From Shinella lacus (lineage in GTDB: Bacteria > Pseudomonadota > Alphaproteobacteria > Rhizobiales > Rhizobiaceae): DNA of 64,000 nt. Positions 17,713 to 25,733 of the stretch are shown piece by piece. The notes below the pieces were generated by a model that was not told where the DNA came from, ran no database searches, and worked only from the letters and a program-made list of their open reading frames with translations. The position numbers and the translations under genes are program-made. The DNA is taken from assembly GCF_010994755.1 (NCBI RefSeq), contig NZ_WHSB02000003.1, forward strand, positions 434,001-498,000. The letters are read 5' to 3'. Numbering within the stretch: the stretch's first letter is position 1; each line of letters begins with the position of its first letter.

Positions 17713-18477
17713 TCAAACGATGGTATAGCCGCCGTCGATCATCAGGTTGGCGCCGTTCACCATCGCGGCCGCACCGCTGGCGAGGTAGAGCACCGAGGCG
17801 GCGATCTCCCACGGCTTGGCGAAGCGCCGCGTCGGGATGGCAGCGCGGGCGCGCTCGCCCTTTTCGCCGGCCCAGCCGGTGAGCCCGAGTTCCGTCTCCA
17901 CCACGGTCGGCGACAGCGCGTTGACCGTGACGCCGCGCGGTCCCCATTCCAGCGCCATGCAGTTCGTCATGCCGACAATGCCCGCCTTGCTGGCGCAATA
18001 GGCGACATGGCCCTCGATGCCGATGATGGCGGCCTGCGAGGCCATGTTGACGATGCGGCCGGATTTGCGCTCCAGCATGCCGGGCGCGACGGCACGCGCC
18101 ATCAGAAAGGAGCCCTTGAGATTGATGGCGAGCGTGCGGTCCCATTCCGCCGTCGGATAACTTTCCGCCGGCGCCAGCGGCCCGATACCTGCATTGTTGA
18201 CGAGAATGTCGATCCGGCCAAAGGCCTCGATTACCGCCTGAACGGCACGCTCGACGCCCGGCTCGTCCGTCACGTCCACGACATGTGAAATGTGGTAGGC
18301 GCCGAGCGAGGCGGCAACATCAGCAACGGAGGGATCGCGGTCGAGCAGCGCGACGCGCGCCTTCTTCGCCGCGAAGGCTTCGGCAATCGCCCGCCCGATG
18401 CCGGTCGCCGCGCCCGTGACCACCACGGTCTTGCCGCTGAAATCCAGCAGGTCGTCGAAGGAGGGGGTGTCCGTCAT
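17713..18477 (-). CDS. SDR family oxidoreductase
   Basis: Short-chain dehydrogenase of 254 aa with TGAATGIG, NNAGIG, active-site serine in MASQAAI and YCASK. The end IDGGYTIV is normal. Only 1 bp separates it from the SDR gene upstream, so the two are translationally coupled and may act in series on the same substrate. Family members act on sugars, polyols or 3-keto intermediates; specificity is unknown. Confidence 0.82.
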   Translation of the reverse strand: MTDTPSFDDLLDFSGKTVVVTGAATGIGRAIAEAFAAKKARVALLDRDPSVADVAASLGAYHISHVVDVTDEPGVERAVQAVIEAFGRIDILVNNAGIGPLAPAESYPTAEWDRTLAINLKGSFLMARAVAPGMLERKSGRIVNMASQAAIIGIEGHVAYCASKAGIVGMTNCMALEWGPRGVTVNALSPTVVETELGLTGWAGEKGERARAAIPTRRFAKPWEIAASVLYLASGAAAMVNGANLMIDGGYTIV

Positions 18478-18478
18478 G

Positions 18479-19207
18479 TCAGAATTCCTGGCCAGTATGG
18501 GTGATCGTCATCTCCTGCAGATTGACGTCCTGCGGCAGTTGGTAAGCAAAGAGCATGGTGCGCGCGATGTCGTTGACGTCGAGGCCGCCATCCAGCTTCT
18601 TGCGGCCGTTGTCCCAGAATTCGTAGGCATTCTGGTGAGTGATGGTCTTGTCGATCTCCGACTTGGCGACGCCCGGCGAGATGACCATGACGCGCACCCG
18701 ATGGGCCGACATGGTCTGGCGCATCCCCTCGCTCACGGCATGCACAAAGTGCTTGGTGCCGCCATAGACATCATGGTGCGGATAGACCTTTCGGCCGGCA
18801 ATCGAGGAGACGTTGATAATCGTGCCGTGCCGGCGTTCCTTCATGCCGGGGGCCACCGCATGCATGCCGTTCAGCACGCCGAGGCAGTTGATATCGACGA
18901 GGTCGCGCCATTGCTCGGGGTCCTGCTCGTCGAGACGCGCGAGGCGGGAAATGCCGGCATTGTTGATGAGGCAGTCGACCGGGCCGAACTTTGCCTCGCC
19001 CTCGGCGATCGCCGCGACCAGCGCCGCATGGTCTCGCACGTCGGCGTTGACGGCCAGCGTATCGGGAAGGCCCATCGCCTCGATCAGCTCGGGGCGGCGG
19101 GCGATGAGGAGCAGCGGATAACCGGCGGCGGAAAAGACGCGGGCGGTTTCCTGGCCGATGCCGGCGCTGGCGCCGGTGATCATGACGAGGGGTTTTCTGT
19201 CGGTCAT
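18479..19207 (-). CDS. SDR family oxidoreductase (NADP-type, YdfG-like)
   Basis: Short-chain dehydrogenase of 242 aa, start ATG 19207 behind GGGAGG. Motifs TGASAGIG, NNAGISR, serine in NVSSIAGR and YGGTKHFVHA. The YxxxK block with KHFVHAVSEGMR and an ending QEMTITHTGQEF place it in the YdfG-like branch (3-hydroxy acid/serine dehydrogenases, broad oxidoreductases), unlike the other SDRs here. It probably reduces or oxidises a 3-hydroxyacid-like or keto-sugar intermediate. Confidence 0.8.
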   Translation of the reverse strand: MTDRKPLVMITGASAGIGQETARVFSAAGYPLLLIARRPELIEAMGLPDTLAVNADVRDHAALVAAIAEGEAKFGPVDCLINNAGISRLARLDEQDPEQWRDLVDINCLGVLNGMHAVAPGMKERRHGTIINVSSIAGRKVYPHHDVYGGTKHFVHAVSEGMRQTMSAHRVRVMVISPGVAKSEIDKTITHQNAYEFWDNGRKKLDGGLDVNDIARTMLFAYQLPQDVNLQEMTITHTGQEF

Positions 19208-19223
19208 GGCTTACCTCCCGCGG

Positions 19224-20318
19224 TCAAGCGATGCTGCGCGAAAAGGCATCGAGCGCCAGGATCGCATCGCGAACCGCCGGCACAGTGATGGTGACGGGCG
19301 TGGCATAGATGATGTTGCCCGGCCGGCACGCGGCCTCCGCCACGCGCTCGATCTTGGCGGGCACGTCTTCCACGACGCCAAGGTCCGAAAGCTTCGTCGG
19401 CAGGCCGACGCTGCGGCAGAAGCGGATCATCGCCTCGATTTCAGCGTGCTCGCGGTTTTCCAGCATCAGCAGGCAGAGCGTGCCGAAGGCGACCTTTTCG
19501 CCGTGGAAATAGCCGTGGATTTCTTCGAGCACCGTGAGCCCGTCATGGATGCCGTGCGCAGCCGAGCAGCCGCAATTCTCGAAGCCAAGGCCGGAGAGCA
19601 GCGTGTTCGCCTCGATGATGTTTTCCACCGCCGGGGTCAATAGACCGGCCTCGACGGCGATCTTCGCCTTGACGGCATCGCGCATCAGCACACTCTGGCA
19701 ATGCTTGGCGATCGCCATGCCGGCCTCGGTGGTCGGAAAACCGCCGGCGACATAGTTGTTCGTGCGCGATTCGATGTTGGAGCGCGCCTCGAACCAGGTC
19801 GAAAGCGCGTCCCCAATGCCGGCGACAAGGAAGCGCGCGGGTGCTGCCGCGACCAGCGCGGAATCGACGACGACGACATCCGGATTGCGCGGCAGGCGGA
19901 GGGAATCCTCATAGACCCCATGTTCCGAATAGCGCACGGCAATCGCGCTGCAGGGCGCATCCGTCGAGGCGATGGTGGGTGCGATGACGATGCGGGCACC
20001 GGTGTCGATGGCGACGATCTTGGCGGTATCCGCCGTCTTGCCGCCGCCGACGCCGACCAGCACGTCGCTGCCGTGTTCGAGGGCGATTGCCCGCACACGC
20101 TCGATTTCGGATGTGCAGCACTCGCCGCCGAACCGCTCGAAGCGGATGTCGAGGGCGTCGCCCGTGCTCTTGCGGATGCGCTCGCTGAGCGCGTCGAACA
20201 GCACGCGGTCGATCAGTACGAGGGCGCGTTTGCCGAGCGGTGCCAGGTAGCTCGCCAGCTTGTCGATCTCGCCTGCGCGCTGGATATATTTGTTCGGACC
20301 GCCGAATGCGCGTGCCAT
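19224..20318 (-). CDS. Glycerol dehydrogenase-family alcohol dehydrogenase (paralogue)
   Basis: Fe/Zn-type dehydrogenase of 364 aa, clear paralogue of the gene at 6968-8056. NAD site GVGGGKTADTAK, metal ligands D in GIGDALSTWFEA, H in AAHGIHDGL and H in FHGEKVAFG. GGAGC precedes the ATG. It is second in the long operon, 31 bp after the first SDR. Having one copy at the end of each convergent operon suggests duplication and specialisation on two polyols or on two steps. Confidence 0.85.
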   Translation of the reverse strand: MARAFGGPNKYIQRAGEIDKLASYLAPLGKRALVLIDRVLFDALSERIRKSTGDALDIRFERFGGECCTSEIERVRAIALEHGSDVLVGVGGGKTADTAKIVAIDTGARIVIAPTIASTDAPCSAIAVRYSEHGVYEDSLRLPRNPDVVVVDSALVAAAPARFLVAGIGDALSTWFEARSNIESRTNNYVAGGFPTTEAGMAIAKHCQSVLMRDAVKAKIAVEAGLLTPAVENIIEANTLLSGLGFENCGCSAAHGIHDGLTVLEEIHGYFHGEKVAFGTLCLLMLENREHAEIEAMIRFCRSVGLPTKLSDLGVVEDVPAKIERVAEAACRPGNIIYATPVTITVPAVRDAILALDAFSRSIA

Positions 20319-20349
20319 TCAATTGCTCCCGTATCTCTTTTTGTGAAAT

Positions 20350-21120
20350 TCAGTGGATGGTGTAGCCGCCGTCGATGGTGAGCACCGAGCCGGTGACGTA
20401 GCTGGCGGCATCGGAGGCCAGGTACAGCACGGCCGCCGCCACTTCGCTCGGCTTGCCGGTGCGGCCCAGCGGCGTCATGCCGAGCCAGATCTTCGACCAT
20501 TCCGGATCGTCCAGCCCGCCCTGCGTCATGGCGGTTTCGATATAGCCGGGCGCCACCGCGTTGATGCGGATGTTGTTCTTGGCGAATTCGCCGGCCAGCG
20601 ACTTGGTCAGCATGTGCACGCCGGCCTTGCTGGCATTGTAGGCGACCTGGTTCTGCGGAAGATTGCTGATATAGCCGGAGATCGAGCCGATATTGACGAT
20701 CGACCCGCGCCCCGCCGCGACCATCGTCTCGATGGCCGCCCGGCAGCACCAGAAGAGGCCGGTGAGGTTGGTGTTGATCACCTCGTCCCAGGTCTCTGGC
20801 TTGACGTCGAGGCTGTCGCCATGGCGCGCGATGCCGGCATTGTTGACGAGGATATCGAGCCCGCCAAGCTCGGCGGCCGCCTGCTTCACGACCGCCTGGG
20901 CGGCGCTCTCGCTGGAAATATCGGCGGGCAGGTAGAGCGCTTCGATGCCCTTGCCGGCCAGGTGCCGCACCGCCTTTTCACCCTCGTCGCGAGAGCGCGC
21001 GGAGATGGCGATGCGCGCGCCGGCCTCCCCAAGCGCCTCGGCGCAGGCAAGCCCGATGCCTCGACTGCCGCCCGTCACCAGCGCGACACGACCATCCAAT
21101 CTGAAAAGCTCAGCGTACAC
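20350..21120 (-). CDS. SDR family oxidoreductase, first gene of the minus-strand catabolic operon
   Basis: Short-chain dehydrogenase of 256 aa starting with GTG at 21120 behind GGGAGGGG. Its opening VYAELFRLDGRVALVTGG matches the SDRs at 2591 and 34534. Motifs TGGSRGIG, NNAGIARH, serine in IGSISG and YNASK, ending DGGYTIH. It is the promoter-proximal gene and has its own strong promoter with a palindromic operator overlapping the -10 region. Probably a polyol or sugar dehydrogenase. Confidence 0.83.
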   Translation of the reverse strand: MYAELFRLDGRVALVTGGSRGIGLACAEALGEAGARIAISARSRDEGEKAVRHLAGKGIEALYLPADISSESAAQAVVKQAAAELGGLDILVNNAGIARHGDSLDVKPETWDEVINTNLTGLFWCCRAAIETMVAAGRGSIVNIGSISGYISNLPQNQVAYNASKAGVHMLTKSLAGEFAKNNIRINAVAPGYIETAMTQGGLDDPEWSKIWLGMTPLGRTGKPSEVAAAVLYLASDAASYVTGSVLTIDGGYTIH

Positions 21121-21162
21121 GATCCCCTCCCGAATAGCGCCCTCCTTGGCGCCTCTAAAAAT

Positions 21163-21175
21163 GTAGTTTAGCTAC
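21163..21175. promoter_or_regulatory. Operator-like palindrome, box C (GTAGTTTAGCTAC)
   Basis: GTAGTTTAGCTAC, a 13-bp near-perfect inverted repeat. Extended to 15 bp it reads TGTAGTTTAGCTACC and fits the HexR/RpiR-type pattern TGTARTNNNAYTACA with two mismatches. It overlaps the predicted -10 of the minus-strand operon. A sister box starts 115 bp away at 21278. Confidence 0.6.
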
Positions 21176-21194
21176 CTTGACAATCGAGTGTCAA
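21165..21194 (-). promoter_or_regulatory. Predicted sigma-70 promoter of the 14-gene minus-strand operon
   Basis: On the minus strand a perfect -35 TTGACA (21194-21189) is followed after 18 bp by TAAACT (21170-21165) as -10. The operator palindrome at 21163-21175 covers the -10 box, which is the classic position for repression. The -35 also forms one arm of TTGAC-N8-GTCAA. Confidence 0.55.
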
Positions 21195-21277
21195 TCCGAA
21201 AATCTATGTCTCAGGGATGGAATTTACCGAAATCAAAGGCAGGCGAGACATAATTCGCGCCGTGATTTCGATAAAAT

Positions 21278-21290
21278 GTAGCTTAGCTAC
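21278..21290. promoter_or_regulatory. Operator-like palindrome, box D (GTAGCTTAGCTAC)
   Basis: GTAGC-TTA-GCTAC, a perfect 13-bp inverted repeat upstream of the operon promoter and close to the 3' end of the GntR gene. It is flanked by AAAAT on the left, like boxes B and C. The 115-bp distance to box C is close to eleven DNA turns, so two bound regulators could loop. The remainder of 21121-21358 shows no gene. Confidence 0.6.
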
Positions 21291-21358
21291 GGGAGGACAG
21301 CAAAATGGGCGTTCAGCCGCGCTACCGTTTTCGGTCGGGCGACGTGGGTGGCGATGTG

Positions 21359-22069
21359 TCAGCGGCGCGTCGTTCGGCGCCGTCCCTTGGCCGGCGCCAC
21401 GGCGGCTTCCGCCTCCCGCGCCGTCACCGCAGCCAGATAATGTTCGCGCGTCGCCTCGATGTGGCGGCCCATGAGGTCCACGATGGCCTCGTCGTCGCCG
21501 GCCGCCACCAGCTCCGCCAGCCGCACATGCTCCTCGAACGAGGTGGCGTTGAGCGAGGGGGCGAGCGACAGGCGGTTGCGCAGCGCCTGCACCCGGAAGG
21601 CGATCAGCTCGTAGGCCTCCATGAGATAGGCGTTGTCGGCAAGCTCGAAGAGCACCCGGTGGAAGCCGCCGTCGAGCGTGCGGTAGAGCTCCGCGTCGTT
21701 GGCGTCGAGCGACTTGCGCATCTTCTTGACGATGTCGGCCCATTGCTTGGCGAGTGCCCGGCGATCGGTGGCAAGCGCCATGCGAAGGGCGGCGAGTTCC
21801 AGCACTTCGCGCAGTTCGGAAAGTTTTCGGACCTGGTTTGCATCCATGTCGAAGACAAACGAGCCACGCTGCGGATGCACCTCAATGAGACCCTGGCGCT
21901 TCAGCACCATCAGCGCCTCGCGCACGGGCGTCTTGGAGACGCCGAGCTCGGTGGCCAGCGCGATTTCCGAGAGCGGTTCGCCGAGCTGGAACACGCCGCG
22001 CACGATGCGGTTGCGTATTTCCTGCGCCGCCAGGTCGGTCAGCGACGGACCGCGGTCGAGTGTATTCAT
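21359..22069 (-). CDS. GntR-family regulator, FadR/FCD subfamily
   Basis: Repressor-type regulator of 236 aa. Winged HTH (about 10-75) with LATELGVSKTPVREALMVLKRQGLIEV, the diagnostic GntR motif, then an all-helical FCD effector domain (about 85-220) with FHRVLFELADNAYL and EEHVRLAELVAAGDDEA, which contribute metal/acid ligands. A basic tail KGRRRTTRR ends it. It is divergent from the block-3 operon at 22191 with 121 bp between, so that operon is its likely target, with a sugar acid or organic acid as effector. Confidence 0.87.
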   Translation of the reverse strand: MNTLDRGPSLTDLAAQEIRNRIVRGVFQLGEPLSEIALATELGVSKTPVREALMVLKRQGLIEVHPQRGSFVFDMDANQVRKLSELREVLELAALRMALATDRRALAKQWADIVKKMRKSLDANDAELYRTLDGGFHRVLFELADNAYLMEAYELIAFRVQALRNRLSLAPSLNATSFEEHVRLAELVAAGDDEAIVDLMGRHIEATREHYLAAVTAREAEAAVAPAKGRRRTTRR

Positions 22070-22130
22070 AGGGTCTCCCTTCCTTGCAGGGGTCGACGCA
22101 GGTTCACCGAGCCCCTCAACTATTTACACT

Positions 22131-22150
22131 GAGATATTAGATATGATACG
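22131..22150. promoter_or_regulatory. AT-rich symmetric element between divergent GntR and Ldh2 genes
   Basis: ATAT-TAG-ATAT at 22134-22144 lies inside the AT-rich patch of the 121-bp divergent region. It is the only symmetric element there and a weak candidate for the GntR operator. It does not match the GTAG boxes found elsewhere in the window. Confidence 0.25.
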
Positions 22151-22190
22151 CCAATTCTCGTCGTCTGCAATCTCCTAGGTTGGGTCCGAT

Positions 22191-23270
22191 ATGTCCGTCC
22201 AGACTCTAGTTGCCCCCGATTTGCTCCAAGCGCGAGTCGAAACTGCGCTGCGCAACGCCGGCGCGTGCGAAGCGTCCGCCACTGCCGCGGTGCGGGCGTT
22301 GATGCATGCCTCGCGCATCGGGGTCGACAGTCACGGCGTGCGTCTGGTGGTCCATTACGACAAGGTTCTGCGCGGCGGACGGGTCAACGGAACGCCGAAC
22401 ATCACGGTCCGCAAGACGGCGGCTGCGACGGCGATTGTTGATGGCGACAATGCGCTTGGCCACCATGCCGCCTATGTCGCGATGGACACGGCGATCGGGC
22501 TGGCGCGCGACAGCGGCATCGGTGCGGTCGGCGTCATCAATTCCTCGCATTTCGGTGCGGCCGGTGCCTATGCGCGGGTCGCCGCGGAAGCCGGTATGAT
22601 CGGCTTTGCGACCACCAATTCCGATAGCGTCGTGGCCCTCTTCCAGGGCCGCGAAGCCTTTCATGGCACGAACCCGTTGGCCTTTGCGGCACCGAGCGTC
22701 GGTGAAAAGCCCTGGTTGCTCGACATGGCGACATCGTCGATCCCGCTGAACCGGCTGCTGCTCTACAAGTCGCTGGGCGTGCAACTGCCGCAAGGCGTCG
22801 CGGTCGACGAGGCGGGCGCGCCGACCACGGACCCCGCTTCGGGCAAGACGCTCCTCCCGCTCGGCGGCGTGGATTTCGCCTTCAAAGGGGCGGCGCTTGC
22901 CGGCGTTGCGACGCTGCTGTCGGCCATTCTTCAGGGCATGACACTCGATCACGCCTTCATCCCCATGGTCGGCGGCGACGATTATTCGACGCCGCGCCAG
23001 ATGGGGCATTTCCTTCTCGCCATCGATCCAGACCGCTTTGGCGGCCGGGACGTCTTCCATGCCGGCATGGCCGCCTATCTGGCGGCTTTGAGGAGCGCGC
23101 CGGCGCAGGAAGGCGGCGAGATCCTGGCGCCCGGCGACCGCGAATGGCGGGTCGAAGCCGAGCGTCTCGTGGCCGGCATTCCGGTCGATCCCGATACCGC
23201 GGCGTTCCTTGAACTGCCGCGGAGCCCGGCCGGACCGGCCGGACATTCCAAGGAGAACACAGCAGCATAA
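22191..23270 (+). CDS. Malate/L-lactate dehydrogenase-family (Ldh2) oxidoreductase
   Basis: NAD(P)-dependent 2-hydroxy/2-keto acid oxidoreductase of 359 aa with the Ldh_2 fold, not a Rossmann fold. Family landmarks: ASRIGVDSHGV(R) near 42 with catalytic histidine and arginine, NSSHFGAAGAYA near 118, TNSDSVVALF and GTNPLAFAAP near 165, DMATSSIPLNRL near 182. The usual PD/GG loop reads PMVGGDDYSTPRQMGHF. Known members act on malate, lactate, ureidoglycolate, 2,3-diketogulonate or delta-1-piperideine carboxylates. It opens block 3 upstream of a CUT1 importer, suggesting a sugar acid or polyol substrate. No clear ribosome site precedes the ATG. Confidence 0.82.
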   Translation: MSVQTLVAPDLLQARVETALRNAGACEASATAAVRALMHASRIGVDSHGVRLVVHYDKVLRGGRVNGTPNITVRKTAAATAIVDGDNALGHHAAYVAMDTAIGLARDSGIGAVGVINSSHFGAAGAYARVAAEAGMIGFATTNSDSVVALFQGREAFHGTNPLAFAAPSVGEKPWLLDMATSSIPLNRLLLYKSLGVQLPQGVAVDEAGAPTTDPASGKTLLPLGGVDFAFKGAALAGVATLLSAILQGMTLDHAFIPMVGGDDYSTPRQMGHFLLAIDPDRFGGRDVFHAGMAAYLAALRSAPAQEGGEILAPGDREWRVEAERLVAGIPVDPDTAAFLELPRSPAGPAGHSKENTAA

Positions 23271-23322
23271 CCAATCACGCGCCGGGGCAGGGAGCCCACG
23301 GCCGTCAACCGGGAGGAATGAA

Positions 23323-24678
23323 ATGAAATCCATGCTGAAAAAGGGTTTGCTGGTCGCAGCGCTGATGACCTCGACGGCGCCGGTCGCCATGGCGCAGGAA
23401 TGCGTCGACGCCGACCGCGTGCCGATCACCTGGTCGACGATCGCCGGCTTCTATACTGATGCCATGGCGAACCTCGTCGCCGGCTTCGAGGCGAAGAACT
23501 GCGTCAAGGTCAATGTCGTCAACATCGACAATTCGCAGCTCTACAACAAGCAGGTCATCGAGATGGTCGGCCAGACCGGCGCCTATGACGTCGTGACGCT
23601 GGAAACCTCCGAAAAGGCGGAATTCGCCGAAAACGGCTTCATCCTGCCGATGACGGACTACTTTGCCGACAAGAAGGCGCAGCTCGACGACGTGGCGCCG
23701 ACGCTCGCAGCCCTGACGACCCAGTACAAGGGCGACGTCTGGGGCCTGCCCTATTACACCTACACCGCCGGCTACATCTATCGCGCCGACCTGTTCGAGG
23801 ATGCGACCGAGAAGGAAGCCTTCAAGAAGCGCTTCAACTATGATCTCGCCGTACCCACCACCTGGGCGCAGCACCGCGATATCGCCGAATTCTTCACGCG
23901 CAAGGCCGGCGAGAACCTCAAGGGCGAAGCGCTCGCCAAGGACTTTTACGGCGTCGGCTTGATGGCCGGTCCCTTCCCGGAAATCCAGGACGAAATGTCC
24001 GGCGTGCTCTGGTCGCAGGGCGCGGACTGGCTGACGGACGAAGGCAAGGTGCCGGTCGACGCGGTCGAAAAGGCCATGAACGACTATCTGGCGCTGATGA
24101 AATTCGCCCCGCCGGCAGCGCTTACCGTCACCTATGACGGCGTGATGAACCAGATGAAGGACGGGCAGATCGCCCAGACCTATTCCTTCTTCCTCGATCA
24201 ATGGCCGAATGCCGTGACGACCGAAACCAGCGTGCCGGGCGCCAAGATGGGCGTTGCCGAAGCGCCGGAGAAGAAGGCCTATATCGGCGGCTTCCTGCTC
24301 GCCGTCTCCGCATCGTCCGCCCATCCGCAGGAGGCGATGGACTTCGTCGCCTATATCGGCGGCCATGATGCGCAGATGGAGTTCGCCAAGGCGGGCGGCA
24401 CCTCGACGCTGATGAGCGTGCTCTCCGACCCCGCCTTTGCCGCACCGGAAAGCCGCACGAAGACCGGCCACTTCTCGACGCTGCTGAAGATCTTCGATTC
24501 CATGAAGGGTTTCCGCTCGAACCTGTTCGACACTCCGTTCGGCGCGAAGATCTACAACACGATGCAGATCCCGCTGCAATCGGCGGCTGCCGGCCAGATC
24601 GACGCCCGTGCGGCGGCCGAACAGCTCGCTGCCGAAGTCGAGAAGATTTGCGGCGGCCCGTGCCCGATCGGCAAGTGA
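23323..24678 (+). CDS. Extracellular solute-binding protein, family 1 (CUT1)
   Basis: Periplasmic binding protein of 451 aa. Start at 23323 follows GGGAGG (23311-23316); the first about 23 residues are a signal peptide ending APVAMAQ. The mature part has the SBP_bac_1 pattern: VITLETSEKAEFAENGFI-like opening lobe, LPYYTYTAGYIYRADLF, VPTTWAQHRDIAEFF and IGGFLLAVSASS. Cysteines near both ends (EC.. and ICGGPCPIGK) may form disulfides. It belongs to the permease and ATPase genes that follow. Ligand not identifiable; CUT1 importers take oligosaccharides, polyols or glycerol derivatives. Confidence 0.88.
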   Translation: MKSMLKKGLLVAALMTSTAPVAMAQECVDADRVPITWSTIAGFYTDAMANLVAGFEAKNCVKVNVVNIDNSQLYNKQVIEMVGQTGAYDVVTLETSEKAEFAENGFILPMTDYFADKKAQLDDVAPTLAALTTQYKGDVWGLPYYTYTAGYIYRADLFEDATEKEAFKKRFNYDLAVPTTWAQHRDIAEFFTRKAGENLKGEALAKDFYGVGLMAGPFPEIQDEMSGVLWSQGADWLTDEGKVPVDAVEKAMNDYLALMKFAPPAALTVTYDGVMNQMKDGQIAQTYSFFLDQWPNAVTTETSVPGAKMGVAEAPEKKAYIGGFLLAVSASSAHPQEAMDFVAYIGGHDAQMEFAKAGGTSTLMSVLSDPAFAAPESRTKTGHFSTLLKIFDSMKGFRSNLFDTPFGAKIYNTMQIPLQSAAAGQIDARAAAEQLAAEVEKICGGPCPIGK

Positions 24679-24700
24679 TCGAAGCATCGATCCAAGCTTT

Positions 24701-24756
24701 GCATGGTGGGCACCCGCCCACCATGCAGTTTGATTTGAAAGGCGGGTTTGCCCGCC
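24701..24756 (+). other. Two tandem hairpins between binding protein and permease genes
   Basis: First hairpin: 11-bp perfect stem GCATGGTGGGC / GCCCACCATGC with a 4-nt loop (24701-24726). Second: GGCGGG / CCCGCC with loop TTTG (24741-24756). No T-run follows. The placement right after the binding-protein gene suggests protection of its 3' end or partial attenuation ahead of the permease genes. Confidence 0.65.
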
Positions 24757-24781
24757 CAAAAGTTTCTTCTGGAGGAGTTTG

Positions 24782-25723
24782 ATGTCGCAGTCGCTATCCG
24801 TGTCGGCGTCGCAGGAAAAAGGCGTGGCGAGCCCAACCGCCATGTCCGATCGCTGGTTCTCGATCCTTCTTGTCGTGCCTGCGATGTTGGTCATCCTTGT
24901 CTTCGCGCTGCTGCCGCTCGCCTATGCGCTCGACGTGTCCTTCCGGTTCGCGGACCTGACGCGCGGCCGCATCGGCGATTTCGTCGGCCTCGACAACTAC
25001 CGGACGGTCCTGCATGACAGCGCCTTCTGGAGTTCCGTCTGGGTCACGCTGAAATTCACGCTGACGGCCGTCACGCTCGAAATGGTGCTGGGCATCGCCA
25101 TCGCCTTCCTGATCCACGGCGCAACCGTCGGCAAGGGCGTCATCCGCAGCCTGATGATCCTGCCGCTGGCCACTTCGGCGGCGGTGACGGGCCTGTTCTG
25201 GCGCTATCTCTATGATCCCCAGTTCGGCCTGATCAACTATTTCCTCGGTCTCATCGGCCTGCCCGAACCCAACTGGCTCGGCGACTATACGATCGCGCTC
25301 TGGTCCGTCATCCTGTTCGACGTCTGGCAATGGACGCCCTTCGTGGCGCTGATCGCGCTTGCCGGTTTGCAGGCGCTGCCGAAGGAGCCGTTCGAGGCCG
25401 CCGAATTGGATGGCGCCAGCACCTTCCGCGTGCTGCGCACCCTGACCTTCCCGATGCTGAAGCCGGTGCTGTTCCTCGTCCTCGTGCTGCGCACCATCGA
25501 CAGCGTGCGCCTCTACGACGCGGTGGCGGTGCTGACGCGCGGCGGGCCGGGCACGGTGACGGAAACCATGACCTTCTATCTCTATCGCACGGGGCTGAAG
25601 CTGTTCCGGATGGACTATGCCTCCACCATGGCGATCTTCTTCCTCTACGCCATGCTGGTCGCAAGCCTCTTCGCGCTTCGCCCGCTGCTCACCCAATTTT
25701 CGTCGCGCGCATCCGAAGGCTGA
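24782..25723 (+). CDS. Sugar ABC transporter permease (CUT1, first)
   Basis: Inner-membrane permease of 313 aa with six hydrophobic segments. The EAA loop reads EPFEAAELDGASTFRVLRTLTFPML near 215, the site that contacts the ATPase. ATG at 24782 follows GGAGGAG by 5 bp. MalF/UgpA type; partner permease begins 10 bp after its end. Confidence 0.88.
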   Translation: MSQSLSVSASQEKGVASPTAMSDRWFSILLVVPAMLVILVFALLPLAYALDVSFRFADLTRGRIGDFVGLDNYRTVLHDSAFWSSVWVTLKFTLTAVTLEMVLGIAIAFLIHGATVGKGVIRSLMILPLATSAAVTGLFWRYLYDPQFGLINYFLGLIGLPEPNWLGDYTIALWSVILFDVWQWTPFVALIALAGLQALPKEPFEAAELDGASTFRVLRTLTFPMLKPVLFLVLVLRTIDSVRLYDAVAVLTRGGPGTVTETMTFYLYRTGLKLFRMDYASTMAIFFLYAMLVASLFALRPLLTQFSSRASEG

Positions 25724-25733
25724 GGAGATCGCC

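Noticed and set aside
21291-21310. GGGAGGACAGC followed by ATG on the + strand at 21305, next to box D
   Set aside because: It looks like a ribosome site and start, but the frame that follows runs antisense through the GntR gene and encodes an arginine-rich sequence with no family features. It may be a trace of an older promoter arrangement, not a gene.
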